From Phellopilus nigrolimitatus (taxonomy: Eukaryota > Basidiomycota > Agaricomycetes > Hymenochaetales > Hymenochaetaceae), in NCBI GenBank assembly GCA_021029095.1, contig JAJOHG010000007.1, forward strand, positions 1,054,001-1,118,000: a DNA stretch of 64,000 nt. Direction: 5' to 3'. Positions 11,627 through 23,111 of the stretch are shown in pieces. A program made the translations under genes and the position numbers. The notes under the pieces were generated by a model. The model saw only the letters and a program-made list of their open reading frames with translations, was not told the origin of the DNA and ran no database searches. How positions within the stretch are numbered: the stretch's first letter is position 1; every line of letters begins with the position of its first letter.

Positions 11627-14600
11627 CTAAACCAGCTTGTCCGTCGGCGACGGCGACAGCTGCCCGCCAGGCCTGAACAGCGCCTCGAACTCCTCCGTCG
11701 TCTGCCCGATGACGCCGAAGGCGCCCTGCAGCGTCCGCCCGAGGTAGTCCAGCTCCTGGATCACGCTCTTCATCGTCAGCGCGTACGCAAAATACAGCAG
11801 CTGCCGCGAGCCACGCACGTCCCGGTTCTTCACGACGTCCAGTTTCCGGATCGCCTCCACCTAATGCCGGCCGTCACGTTGAAGACTGAGTCTTCCATTT
11901 CAAGGAAGAAGAGAAAAGAACACCCACGAGTCTCTGCCTCGACTTTTCCGCGGGAGGGAGATAGGGAGGTAGCGGCGTCTTTAAGCTGAACGCAGCCGAA
12001 AGAACAGAGAAGTACAAGATGATATTTCCGACCATCTCTCTTCGCTCTCGGTTCACGGGAAGCACAAAATCGCGCCTGACAGACTAAGAAGGCACCGATA
12101 TCAGCCTAAACCAATTATATAAATACAAGTAAGAATGACGCTTACCGTGAACCTAATATTCCCACCGCATGAACGAATACGTAAGATAGATAGATGAAGC
12201 ATATAAATGGTTCGACGTACCATTCCTCGCGTGTAGTAACACAGCGCATGCTATGCAGCTTGTCCAGTATGGTCTGCAGGCTCGTCAAGATCGACCGATA
12301 CATCTTGACCGGGAAAGGGCCCTTTAGGCGCGGCTCGTGCTGCGCCTGTGCGAGCAGACCCTGGAGCTCGATCAGTTTGATCTGCAAATGTAGCTCCCTG
12401 AACAGCGGGAGTCAATTAAACTCGACGCAAAAGGAACAATTTGATAATCAAGTACATACATTGCCATGAAAGTCTGTATCGAGTCATTAAGCTTTGCACT
12501 GATCGACTTGGGCAACAGCACCGACGTCTCTGTCGAGCTATCCTCAGCCGCACTCGACCCATTCCCGTTATGAGGAATAAAGCTGTGCTCGACGCCGTTC
12601 AGTGCATCACTCGCGTCGTTCAGCAAGTTGACCTGCGATGACGATACGTGGACAGGGATGCCAGAGTTAGCAGCGACGAGGTGCGTGTAGAGCCATCCCA
12701 TATTTAGACAGAACCTGGAAGAGAAACAGCCGAGTCAACAACAGCGTTTATTCGGATCTGGTGGAAAGGTTCTCAACTCGCTCAATGCATTCCCCAGCTC
12801 TCGGCGCGCCTCCGCAGGCCACCAGAGACGCGATACCAGCCCTGCATACACGACGCCGATGATGACAGACGCCGATCTATGATATGCTATCTCCACCACC
12901 GAAACATCCCGCTCGCGCACATTATAGCTTACTCCCGAATTGTTTACATTAGCTTTTTTTTTGCCGACAATCGAAAGCAAGGGGTTTGGTTACGCACGAG
13001 TACAAGCATGTCAGATTATAAGTCAGGAGAACGAAGCGCCCGCTAGACGCATACTGCGGCTTCGAGACGATGTAATAAAAGCAAGGGATGGAATAAAAGA
13101 AGCCGAAGACGGATAACGCGATCGGGTTCTCCGGGAATAACGAGTAAACAACGGCCGCTACGACGGCGCCGAGTCTAGTGGGACATTTAGCGTAACATAA
13201 CCAGCATAGCGAACACAGAAAATGATTCTTACAAGGTACCAAGGACACGATGAAGACTCAAAAAGTTCGTCTTTTAGGTCCAATATTCGAAATGAGAATC
13301 AGCCATAGGACAAAAGGGCTAATTACTCACCGCTCCGATAGTAGGTGACATGACAACAAAAAACTGTCATCATCGAGTCGTCAACAAACTTGTACTTCTG
13401 CGGATAAAATAACAAAAAGAGATACAACGCACCGAGATGAGGGCCCACTCCCCGCGATACTCAACGAAGGTCGGTCGCGTGCGGTCGAAGAACGCCGGCG
13501 CCGCAAGGATCGCCGTCGCCATGCCTGCTTTGAATGCGTGCTTGACGTTGCGTTCCTTCAGCTTCCCGCCGAGCCGCCAGAACCACTGGCCGACGCGCAC
13601 GCGGGCACTCAGATTCTCGCCACTCGGTGTCAGCACGGTGTTCGGTGCGTGCGGCCGGACCTTCGGGAATACGGCAGGGCGGTGCGCCGCTTGCGTCTGG
13701 ATGAACGACGCTACAATAGGAGAGTAGGATGAGATGAGAATACGCGAATGAAACCAGAAGAACCACGGACAGAAACGCTTTCTCAGAGTCGGCCTCTTTC
13801 CGACATGCGGGGCTTTAAATATCCTCCCCCTACACCCAAAGCATGAGAAGAACCGATCGAATCGGCGCCACCAACGCTGCTCCCCTTTAACGCGTTCGAT
13901 GGCATAGATGCGGCTCATCGCATCCACAAGCGCCGTCAGTTCCTTCGAAAACTCCTGGAGGGTGAAAATGAAACTACAACCGTTGTCAATACACATAATG
14001 TCCCTCTCACTAATAACCACACGCTTACAAATAGACCAAGAACACGGTTTCGTCTGCACCGGAGCGCTTGAGCAGCCCATTGTCATTGTCATTGTCACCG
14101 CCATCGTCGCTTTCGGCTTTGTTCAGTAATGCCAGCGCCGTCGCGGATGCCGAAAACGACTGCGACGCTAGCACATCGCTGCTTCGGTAGACGCGCAGAA
14201 CGGCCTGATTGGACGTGCTCTCGAACGTGAAGAGCGCGCGCTGTATGTCCTCTGTGAGCTGGAAGAATCTGCGCGGCTCGCTCGCGCCTGCGTGCTGCCG
14301 CTGCGCAAACGCCTCGCGCAACCGCTTCAGTGTGTTCGTGCACGCATCCTAGAAAGCAGAATGAATACATATGTGTATATATAAGCGGGGAAACACGAGA
14401 CACACAGAAAGCGCATTTAGCGGCGGGCCCATGTCATCGACGAGCTCGCTGAATATCACCGCCGCAGCCTGCAGCGTCGCCGCCTCTTCCCCTCCGACGC
14501 GCTTGCCCTTCCTTATATCGGGCTCGCTGCCCTTCAGCACGATGCGCCCGTCACGCGCCGCCTGTGCGAGCTCAAGCTGGAGACGCGTGCCGCTGCGCAG

Positions 14601-16215
14601 CCCGTTCAGGTGCTGCGCGAGGCGTTGCATGCAGTCTACCGCATCCTCGTACGCCTGCGTCATTTCCACGCTCCCGCCGTTGCCGGGGATGCGCCATTCA
14701 GTACGTGCCTCGGCAAGGCTCTTCTGCAGGCTCGTGAAGCTCGTCTGGTGGCTGTCGACCGCACGCTGCAGGCGCCCCTGAGAGGCCGCGGGCCCTGCAT
14801 CCGCGTCCTCTAGCAGAAAGGTGCGCGTGAGCAGGGAGAGGAGCGTCGCGAACGAGTCAAGGGTGCGCGACATGTTACTCTGGAGGCCCGTCGCGGCCTT
14901 TTGCGGCCAGAGCACGTAGCAGACGACATTTGAGACAAGCGAGCCAATGATAATGATGGCTGAGACCTGCAGGAGCGTGAACAGCCCGCCTTCTTTCACC
15001 ACTCTGTATAAGGGCACTGCTTATTAGCCGAATGTTTGAACTTCCTCGGTAAAGCTTTTTTTTTTCTCACACAACGAAAAGAATGATGGTCGTCATGCTG
15101 CAAGCTAGTATTGCATCTCAGTGTTTGTAGCGAACAGGAGATAAGGATAGAAGCTAGTACCCGTATTGAAGGTCGGTTTGGCCATCCACACCTTCATCCA
15201 CGCGACGGCGGTCATACCGAGACCAATCCATACGATAACGACTAAATCCGCAAGCCATTCCCAGCCGGGCTTCACGTCGATCCACCAGAACATGCCCATG
15301 CTCCCCAAGCCGACGAACGCAGCCCACGCGAGCCCGAAGAGACAAAAGAGGTCGGCTTCGAGCATCGCGCCATATGTCTTGGCTGGGTTGAAGTATACAG
15401 CACTAAAAACGCGTAAGCAAAATAAATAAAGTGCAGGTAAGGACTTACACGGTTGCGACCATATGCCCAGAAGGAGACGGTATTTTGCTTCCGTCAGATG
15501 TTATGTCACCGATGAGATGCGATAAAGGGGGTACAAAGGTAAACAAAGACGCAATGAAGTAAGCTACAGCACATTTGAGGATGTTTCGATAGAGGACCGG
15601 TATATCAGGTATTGAAACCCAGCGAGATTTATTCGGCTCTTCAGGCGGAGGGGTCGATGGCGCAGAGCTCTCATAGCGTTCAGTCGCATCGGAATCGTAG
15701 TCAGATTCCGTCGTATCGGTCGTGTCATGTTGCGGGAAGAAATCCTCCGCGGGAGACTGAACAATAGACGCACGTGCACGGGGGCCTCCCTCTCCTTCTT
15801 CCAAGATCGAGTCTGGCCGACTGCTCGTTGTCGCCGCGGTTGAGAACGAAGTGTCGAGCACACTCGGACGAGAGACGCGTTTCTTGGTCCTCTGCGACGC
15901 CCCCGGACTCCTCAACTGCCCTTCGTTCTCCATAAGTTGCTCGAATACACTCCATTGCCGCTCTGGGGGTCGTGTAGTCTTGCTCCTTTGTAAAAACGAC
16001 CGCCGTGGTGAGTCTGGCTGTGCGGCGGCAGCGACGGTCTGAAGACCCAAGCTCGGTCTTGAAGGTTTTTTTGGCATCACAGGAGTATCCACTGCAATAG
16101 GCGAGTCCTCTTGTATCTGCAGGGACTGCCGCGGCGTTCTATTGTCGCCATCGTCTTCGCCAGTCCTTGAGGAACTTGACTGCCCAAAGTCGTCGCCACC
16201 GGGCCTCGTGGTCAT
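11627..16215 (-). CDS. Multi-spanning membrane protein, DUF2421 / aromatic-acid-exporter-like (Bre4-like) family
   Basis: Fungal integral membrane protein of the ArAE_2_N + FUSC-like + DUF2421 architecture; yeast Bre4 is a named member and substrates are unknown (family knowledge). Fourteen exons (minus strand): 16215-15449, 15402-15161, 15104-15071, 15003-14406, 14348-14029, 13973-13433, 13363-13331, 13270-13233, 13174-12998, 12927-12778, 12714-12460, 12397-12221, 12075-11928, 11860-11627. They sum to 3,714 nt, 1,237 residues, and every phase fits. The first ~190 residues are polar, Ser/Pro-rich and probably cytosolic. The first membrane block contains AVAYFIASLFTFVPPLSHL, FNPAKTYGAM and TTIILFVVVVKEGG. 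A long coiled cytosolic loop follows, then LQEFSKELTALVDAM, a basic linker and a second block with RGEWALIS, MSPTIGATNFLSLHRVLGTL and the DVSVVEIAYHRS / WWPAEARREL hallmark. The last four exons form the DUF2421 tail. Two exons are only 33-34 nt long. Confidence 0.88.
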
Positions 16216-16469
16216 GCCAGATGTTCCTTAGCGCTCTCGAGCTCGATTAATATAATGGCTAGAGGTAACGTTGCAGCAGAAACGGGCTCCAGATGAAAAT
16301 TCCCAGCAAGAACTCTCCAGAACACCCGTCGGGTTTTTAAAGGTCGCAGAAGGAAGCGAGCAGTTCAGCGTGCGCAGTGACGCGTCGCGATCATGTCACG
16401 CGTCCAAACGTGTCTTCAGGCTCCGCGAAAGTCCTGCACGTGCATGCGAAACCGTATTAGGAACATTCC

Positions 16470-16790
16470 TCCCACAACGCACGGACCATCCACAGATCGT
16501 ATAAAATCCCGAGCGCTCGCATTCTTGTTTCTCTAGAACATACTCAGCTAGGATCTATTTTATAGAAACTAACTCGAGTCTCGCATGTTTACACATGCCA
16601 CATCCTTCAAATCCAGTAGATGACATCTGCGCTGCCTCGTCATACTGAGAACTATGCTCCTTGTGAGCTCGAGGACGTTTGGTTCGTTTTACCGCGCTCG
16701 CCTCTTCGGGGGCACGTGGTCAACTTACCAGCGAGAGCAGCGTTTGTCTGATGGATTTCTTTTCTTCTTTGTTATTTTTATACATGTTTC
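16470..16790 (-). repeat. Dispersed ~330-bp repeat, copy A
   Basis: Near-identical sequence recurs at about 59576-59885 (same orientation) and 35600-35940 (inverted). Similarity runs from ACGGACCATCCACAGATC to the CAGCGTTTGTCTGATGGA end. On the coding-like strand copies B and C keep a 69-codon frame ending LELVSIK; copy A has a TGA inside it. Family unknown. Confidence 0.75.
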
Positions 16791-16949
16791 ATAGCTCCGC
16801 ATAATTGAATTGGAACTTGTTCAGCAACTCCCTGTGTGCCGAAAATGTGAATGACTTTATTTCAGAAGGCTGAATGGCATGTGAAGTTATTGATTTTGTG
16901 GAGCACAATATTTGTCTATTGTATTGTCTTCGTGTCGAACCTCGTATTA

Positions 16950-17066
16950 GTTCGTAATAATGACGAAAAGTCTCGGATATCGGGAATTGCCTTATTTGGA
17001 AAATTATTGGAGTCGGGATGGCGGATGTCTCATTCACACCACGTACTTACTTACCCCACAGCAATG
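16950..17066 (+). promoter_or_regulatory. Upstream part of the orphan-gene promoter, split off by the hAT insertion
   Basis: This stretch matches 43,660-43,750 upstream of the paralogous gene at 43842, including GGGATGGCGGATGTCTCATTC and CACGTACTTACTTACCCCA. The match continues at 20946 on the other side of the transposon, so the element cut a promoter that was once continuous. Bases 17059-17066 are the left copy of the target duplication. Confidence 0.75.
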
Positions 17067-17402
17067 TAAGGACTAGCATGGTAACCATCCGTGTAAATCC
17101 GTATCCGTACCACGGATGGAGTCATCCGCGGATGGGTATCTGCGGATGCACGGGTCATCCACGGATGGTAACAAATAGCTTACAAATCAGTTGAGTGTCA
17201 GCACCCAGTTTTTGCCTCGATGAAGAACCCGCGAGAGCGCGGCCGTCATTTGCTGCTGGTCTGTGAAAATGATGCCTTGAAATGTCTCTGACAGATGTTA
17301 AATTAGAGTATTAATGGTTGCGCAACGCTTCGCGGACAATCATGTAGTCTAAGACAATATGGTTATAATATTAAAAAATCAAGACATTTGTTCTCCTATC
17401 CT

Positions 17403-20400
17403 TCAAGGCGACTTCTGCGAGGTCTTGTTCTCCAGTATATCAATTGCAATATCTACAGTAGGGAATAAAGGTGTTCCTTCCCAGGAGCCGACGGCCATTC
17501 GGGCCTTGAAAGTTTGCGAGGACATGTTGTGTTGCATAAAGTTAATTTCGCGCCGGCCCTTGGAGAATGCTCGTTCAGCGTCCACTGATGATGCTTTGTT
17601 TAGTTAGTAATGCACGCAAGATTTTGTAATTATAAAGGACTTACCGGGTGCAGAACAATAGTCCGACCCCATCCGAGAAATGCTTGGGGAATGCTGCTCA
17701 TGTAGATGCCAATACATCATTAAACCGCCGACAGACGAAACATACTTTGTCGGCACGGGAGGATCAGTAAGGTAAGTATAGATACTGTCCGCACCCGCCT
17801 CATTTTCGACAGAGTCGCTTGGGTCCATCCACCGAGAGCCGCGCTGAAAACAAGTATTAGAAGTGCACACATACAAATAAACAGTCTCCACCGCTGAGAA
17901 CGATGATTGTGGGGATGTTGAAGCATGGTAGGAATGACACGAAGTCGATGGGCTATCGTACACTTCAGCCCGACTCGAATGGTGCTGCGAACGGCTGTAC
18001 GACTCAGAGCGACGGGTGAGACAGCCAACAGCTCATCATCATCTCACCGTGTCGTCAATGTGTTGTTGTACACTTGGGGCCGACTCGAATGATGCTGCGA
18101 ACGGCTGCAAGACTCAGAGCAACAGTTGTCTACCCGTGAGACAGCCAACAGCTCATCGTCATCACCGTGCCGATCGTACCTTCGATATAGCATAATAAGA
18201 TAGTAACAAAGGGGACTTACCGAGTTTCGACTTGATGTAGCGGAGACGGAGGGTGCAGCCGGTATGTGCTGTGTCTGAAAACACTTGTACGACTCTTCCC
18301 ACCGAGCGATGACGAGATTTTGAATTTTCTGTACCTCATCGAAAGAGAAACCCTGCTTGATGAACCAGGCCAGTTTTTTATCGGGTGACATGACTGGAAA
18401 GCAAATGTAAAGCAGATCAATGAAATAAGTGAGCATACGTACCGATGGCGATACGGTAGACTTCGCAATCATCAGCAAGAGCAGAGTACTTCTCGCAAAT
18501 AAGTTCGCCCGCATGTGCCGCGATACGTACAATTGCAGGCACGTCTTCTGCTGCGCATACTCTCTTGAGTGCGTTGTGGACACTAGTTAGCATTGGGATA
18601 GTGTCGGCAATAAGCGGCACATCGGCCTTCGAAAACAGTTTTGTCGGACCATCAAATATCTTTAAAAAACAAATCAGTAATAAATTCTCGAAGGCCAAAA
18701 AAAAAAAAATACAGCAAGAACATCGCATAGATGCTGCGCAATAATCCATTGTCTATCATTCAGTCTGAAAGACTGAAGCTTGTTTGCCGCAGTTCCGGTT
18801 AGCTGCTCAATCACAGTCCTGAAAAAAAAATGGGCTTCGATGCACGCAAACTCAGAGTTCCAGCGTGTCGAAACCCGCCGATCAAGAGCACGTTTATGGC
18901 CAGTGAACTCGCGGTTTGCTTCAACGAGATTATCAAACTTTTCTTTTAGCGTCCCAGAGTCGTGTACTTTCTTAGCTAGACCAGCAACCTATAAAAACAT
19001 TATTATATGTAATTAAAATAATAAATTTTCGGCTGCTTACCTTTGGAAGCACAGCTTGCGCAGTTTTCTCCTCATGTGAAGAAACTGTGACTCCTCGCTT
19101 TGCCATGTTCGCCATTGCACGGTCACGTATGTTACTGACTATATAGGTATCGTGTGTGTCCTGCCCGTTATCCTCGCCTACCTCGTCATCACAGATGACT
19201 TCGGCGAGCTCCTCTTCTTCGACGGTAAGGTGATCTCCGTGATCAATTACAAATTCGGATGTTGATGGTTGCGTTCCATTACATGGCTGTCCAGTGCCGG
19301 TGCCAATTTTGATTGCTTTTCTTGATCTCGGAGGCTTTGAGAACAGTGAGAGAACAGCCTGTACGATAATCTCAATTTAATATATTTATAATACTGTAGT
19401 AAAACGAATTTAATACCTTTGCAATCAAATTGAGGATATGAGCAAAGCACCGAAGACGTGATTTCATGCCTCGGAAAGAGGGAACAAGAGCCGCCGTTTC
19501 AGTAGCTGTTGTATTGCAGTTTCCGGCATTGTCCATACAGAGTAAATGAAGCTAGAAGACGAAGTTAACACTTGCCAGCAAGAGCAGCGTTTGTCTGATG
19601 GATTCCTTTGAACTCACCAGTTTTTCGAGACCAAATCGCTTGAGACACGTGACAAGCACAGAAGAAAGATATTTACCAGTGTGGTTTTGCGTGAGCCTGC
19701 ATTACAGACTGTTTACATTATTGATAATTATTGAAAAATGAAAATTACCTTATGAACTCTAAGATAGCCCGATGAATTTTTCCCGAGTCATACCAAACAA
19801 CTACAACTCCTAAATATGATGCGACAATCGGGGCAGTCCAGCCATCAATGACAAGATGAATGTTTCGGTCTCGAAGCTATTAATGTACATTAGGTTTTGA
19901 TTAATATTAATATACAAAAAGAATTGAAGAAGAACACACCTGAAAATAGTTCCTCACATTCTTCGAAAGTTCAAGATAGAGATCATTAATATCACGAGAA
20001 GTTGTGCTCGGAGATGGAACTATTGTTCCGGGCCGGAGCATTTCAACCTCCATAAGGTAGTGTTTGTCCGCCAAAGCATGGAACGGTCGGTTGTCCGAAG
20101 CGCTTCGAAGGGCCATTAATGCACGATGGGCGGCGTGAGAGTAACGTGGAGCTACTACTTGTAATGTATGCGTGTCCCTCAGAGAATCAAAGCCTCGCTC
20201 CGAGTCACATTTACATGCACCGTTGAGCAGATTTGTCGTCCCATATTTTGTGTTCATACGCTCACGCTCGTGGGCTGTGTGCTTCGGGTGTCTATAAATA
20301 CAAGAGAACTTAAAGAAGATCTTCTTCTTCCCACTGAGATCGACACGCTTCACGGAGATGTCGTAATGATTATAAGCTTTCGAAGACCATCTCTCCCGGC

Positions 20401-20715
20401 CGGCAGCTAATGAAGAAGAATTGAAGACTAATTCATCTGTAATAAACTGTTTTGCGCACCAATGATAGTTTCATCGTCTAAATCCCAGACTTCTTCATCC
20501 GTCTTCTCATACACGGTGACCTGACTTTTCCTTTTCCTGTGTTTCTGCGGGGAGACATGTACGGCAGGCGTGTCAATCAGGGTGTGAGAAGACGAAGCAC
20601 TGAGCGGCTGCGCTGGTGATCCGAAGGTTAACGGTGTCGGAGTGACTCTAGCATAGTTAAAATGGTGTCGTCTTGAAGGTGTGAGTGGTGTTGGGGGGAA
20701 TTGATTTAAAGACAT
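17403..20715 (-). CDS. hAT transposase (multi-exon; exact splicing partly undetermined)
   Basis: DDE-type transposase that would cut and reinsert the surrounding element. Reading from the start at 20715: a Pro/Ser-rich N terminus, then a zinc-finger-like segment (FSCIYRHPKHTAHE, GACKCDSERG). Next comes the family signature RPFHALADKHYLMEVEMLRP followed by SRDINDLYLELSKNVRNYF. The catalytic region has VIDGWTAPIVASYLG, LLCMDNAGNCNTTATETA and CFAHILNLIAKAVL. Downstream are KVAGLAKKVHDS and RVSTRWNSEFACIEAHF. The C-terminal dimerisation region (17403-17600) reads ASSVDAERAFSKGRREINFM and ends at a TGA. About ten short introns are needed; many have clear GT..AG ends. The intron near 19563-19620 contains a ~38-bp piece of the dispersed repeat seen at 16470, 35600 and 59576. 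An imperfect ~110-bp tandem duplication at 17957-18175 lies in an uncertain region. Confidence 0.8.
17957..18175. repeat. Imperfect tandem duplication inside the hAT element
   Basis: Two copies of ~110 bp, both starting GTACACTT and containing CGACTCGAATG(G/A)TGCTGCG and GTGAGACAGCCAACAGCTC. They differ by several substitutions and small indels, so the duplication is not very recent. Confidence 0.7.
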
Positions 20716-20945
20716 GGATTAGAAAGATATATAGAGCAAAGCATATAGTTTTTAGACTTAAACAAGTGATAGAAAGTACTGAGCAGAGCGACAAACAGTG
20801 TCGAGGCACAGTTAGCGGTGCAGCACGCAAAATTATCCGTGACATCCGTGTATCCGTGGGAACTTATCCACGGATCGTGTTTATCCGTGGGAATGCTTAT
20901 CCATGGGTACAGATGGCGGATGAAGCCTTACCATGCTAGTCCCTA

Positions 20946-21042
20946 CAGCAATGGTCTATATAATATCGAACTATAGGACAGTGAGCGTACATCTTCGTCT
21001 ATTTACCACCTTCAAGTTTGTTCCTGCGTATATCTCTTCACC
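20946..21042 (+). promoter_or_regulatory. Core promoter of orphan gene 1, directly right of the hAT element
   Basis: Begins with the right target duplication (20946-20953), then TCTATATAATATCG, a TATA-like box about 85 bp before the ATG at 21043. The following ~70 bp (GAGCGTACATCTTCGTCTA and onward) match the leader of the paralogue at 43842. Confidence 0.65.
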
Positions 21043-21429
21043 ATGTCCTCGAAAGCCTCCTCCATCCACTCAAACTCCAGCTCTGAGCTCCAGTCCCTCC
21101 TCCGCCAGTGCGGACAGATGGAGGTGCGCGCACTCGCAGCTCGGATAGACGAAATACACGCTGCCACCGTAGCCATGTCTTCCGCGCGAACGAGCTCATG
21201 CGCCAAGTCGGCGACGCGTGCGCTCCAGGAGCTCGAAAGACGCAATCGGGTGGGCGGACAACGTACACGAATTCACACTTCCGAGTTAAACGATGGCAGT
21301 GCGAAAGTGCATGGACGCATAAATTCGACGCACGATCGTAAAGATATTAAACAGAGGTGGGTTCCCGAACGACGTATTCCTTTGCCAAAGGCTGAACAAC
21401 GGTTTTTCTTGCGTCGCTTGCATGTATAG
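21043..21429 (+). CDS. Orphan small protein, MSSK family member 1
   Basis: A 128-residue single-exon frame of unknown function. The N-terminal 75 residues (MSSKASSIHSNSSSELQSLL, ALAARIDEIHAATVAMSSA, SSCAKSATRALQELERR) are closely shared with the gene at 43842 and more distantly with the one at 34903-35295. The C-terminal third diverges but keeps DRKDIKQRWVP. The N-terminal part looks like an amphipathic helix pair; the tail is basic. No signal peptide or known domain. The leader sequence is also conserved with member 2, so the gene copies duplicated together with their promoters. A hAT element sits about 90 bp upstream of the start and could have silenced or rewired it (inference). Confidence 0.6.
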   Translation: MSSKASSIHSNSSSELQSLLRQCGQMEVRALAARIDEIHAATVAMSSARTSSCAKSATRALQELERRNRVGGQRTRIHTSELNDGSAKVHGRINSTHDRKDIKQRWVPERRIPLPKAEQRFFLRRLHV

Positions 21430-23111
21430 GTTCGATTATGTCGTACCAGAACACGCCTCGCGCAGCATCTATTTTTCCAGGCTGTTCCTTTCTTGAAACA
21501 AACTTGCTTTTTTTTTCTTCTGGGTTTCTTTCGATGTTTTATCTCTGTTTGTTCTTTTTTTCTCGGATTTATCCTGACCCATTGGTTTCTTTCATTTGGT
21601 CTGCTTGTTGCATGATGCTAGCTCTGTAAAGTTCTGTAGAATGTTCATACGATCCGACTCAGAGCATTGTTTATAAGGACCGATCTGAAGGACTAGAGCA
21701 GAATATTGGCTCTCGGAGTTGAAGACTTAGGTTCGAGCGAAGTCAACGCGAGGACAGTCCAAGTATTTGTCTAGAACTGTCAATGCACGCGGAACACACA
21801 TTCGATTCCACTTGGCATCTTGTATGTAAACACACGAATCCACAATTTGGTCAGCCTCGCCAAATACAGGCAGAGGAAACCACTTGTGATTTTAAAGCGG
21901 TGATGTGCGGACGAAAGCTTGAGCCAGAAGACAAACGGGAATATACCAACATATCACGTACATGCACCCCTCCACACAGCCTGGGCTATCACGCGGAAAT
22001 AGTAGACTCCGAACCTTGTACTGTTCAATTCAGACATCCATCTAATATTGGGGCAAACTAAATGACACTGGCCCTCCCGTGTTCCTCATTCGTATACAGG
22101 AGACTCTGTGACTGTCTGGAGATCTTCAATGCGCTTTTTGGTATTTTCTCCGGTAACATATCACGTCTAGTCAGGCTATCAAGGCATAGCAAGAAATTAG
22201 TCTCGGTCGGAAATTACAAGGTCATGGGACCGTCGAACGAACTGACCACATAGTGCATTTTGGTGACAAGACTGATGGGAACAGCTCACGGGTTCCTCGT
22301 TAAATGCCTCGAGGTTAGTACGAGCTGCGCATTGAACAGAGACGGCGGCCTGTCAGAGAGTTCAGTAACGAGGGGGAAAGGAAGAAACCCTTCGAGCGTT
22401 GTAGCTCGACTTCTTCGATATCTTTTGAGTAAAGTGCGTCAGACGTATTCTTGGGTCAACTGTTTTCAGGACGCTGCAAAGATAGGCCTTATATATGTCT
22501 ATCACCTTGACGCTACAAATCGCAGGGCCTGCTCACAATTTGTGTTCAGAACCTAAAGCCCAAGGCCATTAATAATCAATACTGAGCACGGTGATTGACC
22601 GCTTTAACCAGACATAACTAGAGACATCGCGATAAGAAAGCCGCTCATCCCAAAGTAATTATTGTTAGCTTGGGTGTTGACAGTCAAGGCAACTGTGAAC
22701 AGAATGCAATGACACGTTAGTACGCACGTTCGAGCGCGTCGAAATCGGCACGGCAACAGCTGGACTGTCTCAAAGACGGAGTGTAAAGAATATTCATCTT
22801 GGGTATTGGAACCTTAAAGAGGATTAGAATACAAAATACATGCATAGCAAGGAGTCGAGCCATAGCACTCGGTAAAGTACATGTACATAAACTATCATGG
22901 AGGCACAGCAGCCGAGTCTAAATATTCGGGCTTTTTAAAGAACTTAGGACTGATGGGAAGTGAAAGTATTTCGCATCTGCACGCGTCGGCGTCGAAAAAG
23001 AAAGAAAGAAAGAAAAAAAGAAAAAGAAAAAAGAAAAAAGCAGAAATCTTCGGAGATATTCACACGTGAAATATAAAGCCCCCTTCAAGAACGTGCATGT
23101 CACTGGCGCGT
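21430..23111. other. Gene-free stretch with a purine tract
   Basis: No supported gene. Bases ~22994-23041 are an almost pure A/G run of GAAA-type units. Short frames elsewhere lack motifs. Confidence 0.5.

Larger units (their letters stand above)
17067..20945 (-). mobile_element. hAT-superfamily DNA transposon, 3,879 bp
   Basis: Both ends carry the inverted repeat TA(A/G)GGACTAGCATGGTAA, and the element is bounded by the 8-bp direct repeat CAGCAATG (17059-17066 and 20946-20953), the target duplication size of hAT elements. The outer ~150 bp at each end contain many short CCGTGG/CCACGG and CCGCGGATG motifs in both orientations, typical subterminal transposase-binding repeats. One multi-exon transposase gene fills the interior on the minus strand. 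The empty site can be read from the paralogous promoter near 43,745, which has a single CAGCAATG. Whether the element is active cannot be told, but its gene looks largely open. Confidence 0.9.

Noticed and set aside
13700..13766. Possible extra intron in the DUF2421 gene
   Set aside because: GT and AG are present, but removing the segment would break the frame, while reading through keeps the family's KVRPHAPNT region in frame.
17067..20945. Helitron or Tc1/mariner assignment of the 17-21 kb element
   Set aside because: 8-bp target duplication, end sequence and the transposase dimerisation region all fit hAT; there is no TA duplication or Rep/helicase frame.
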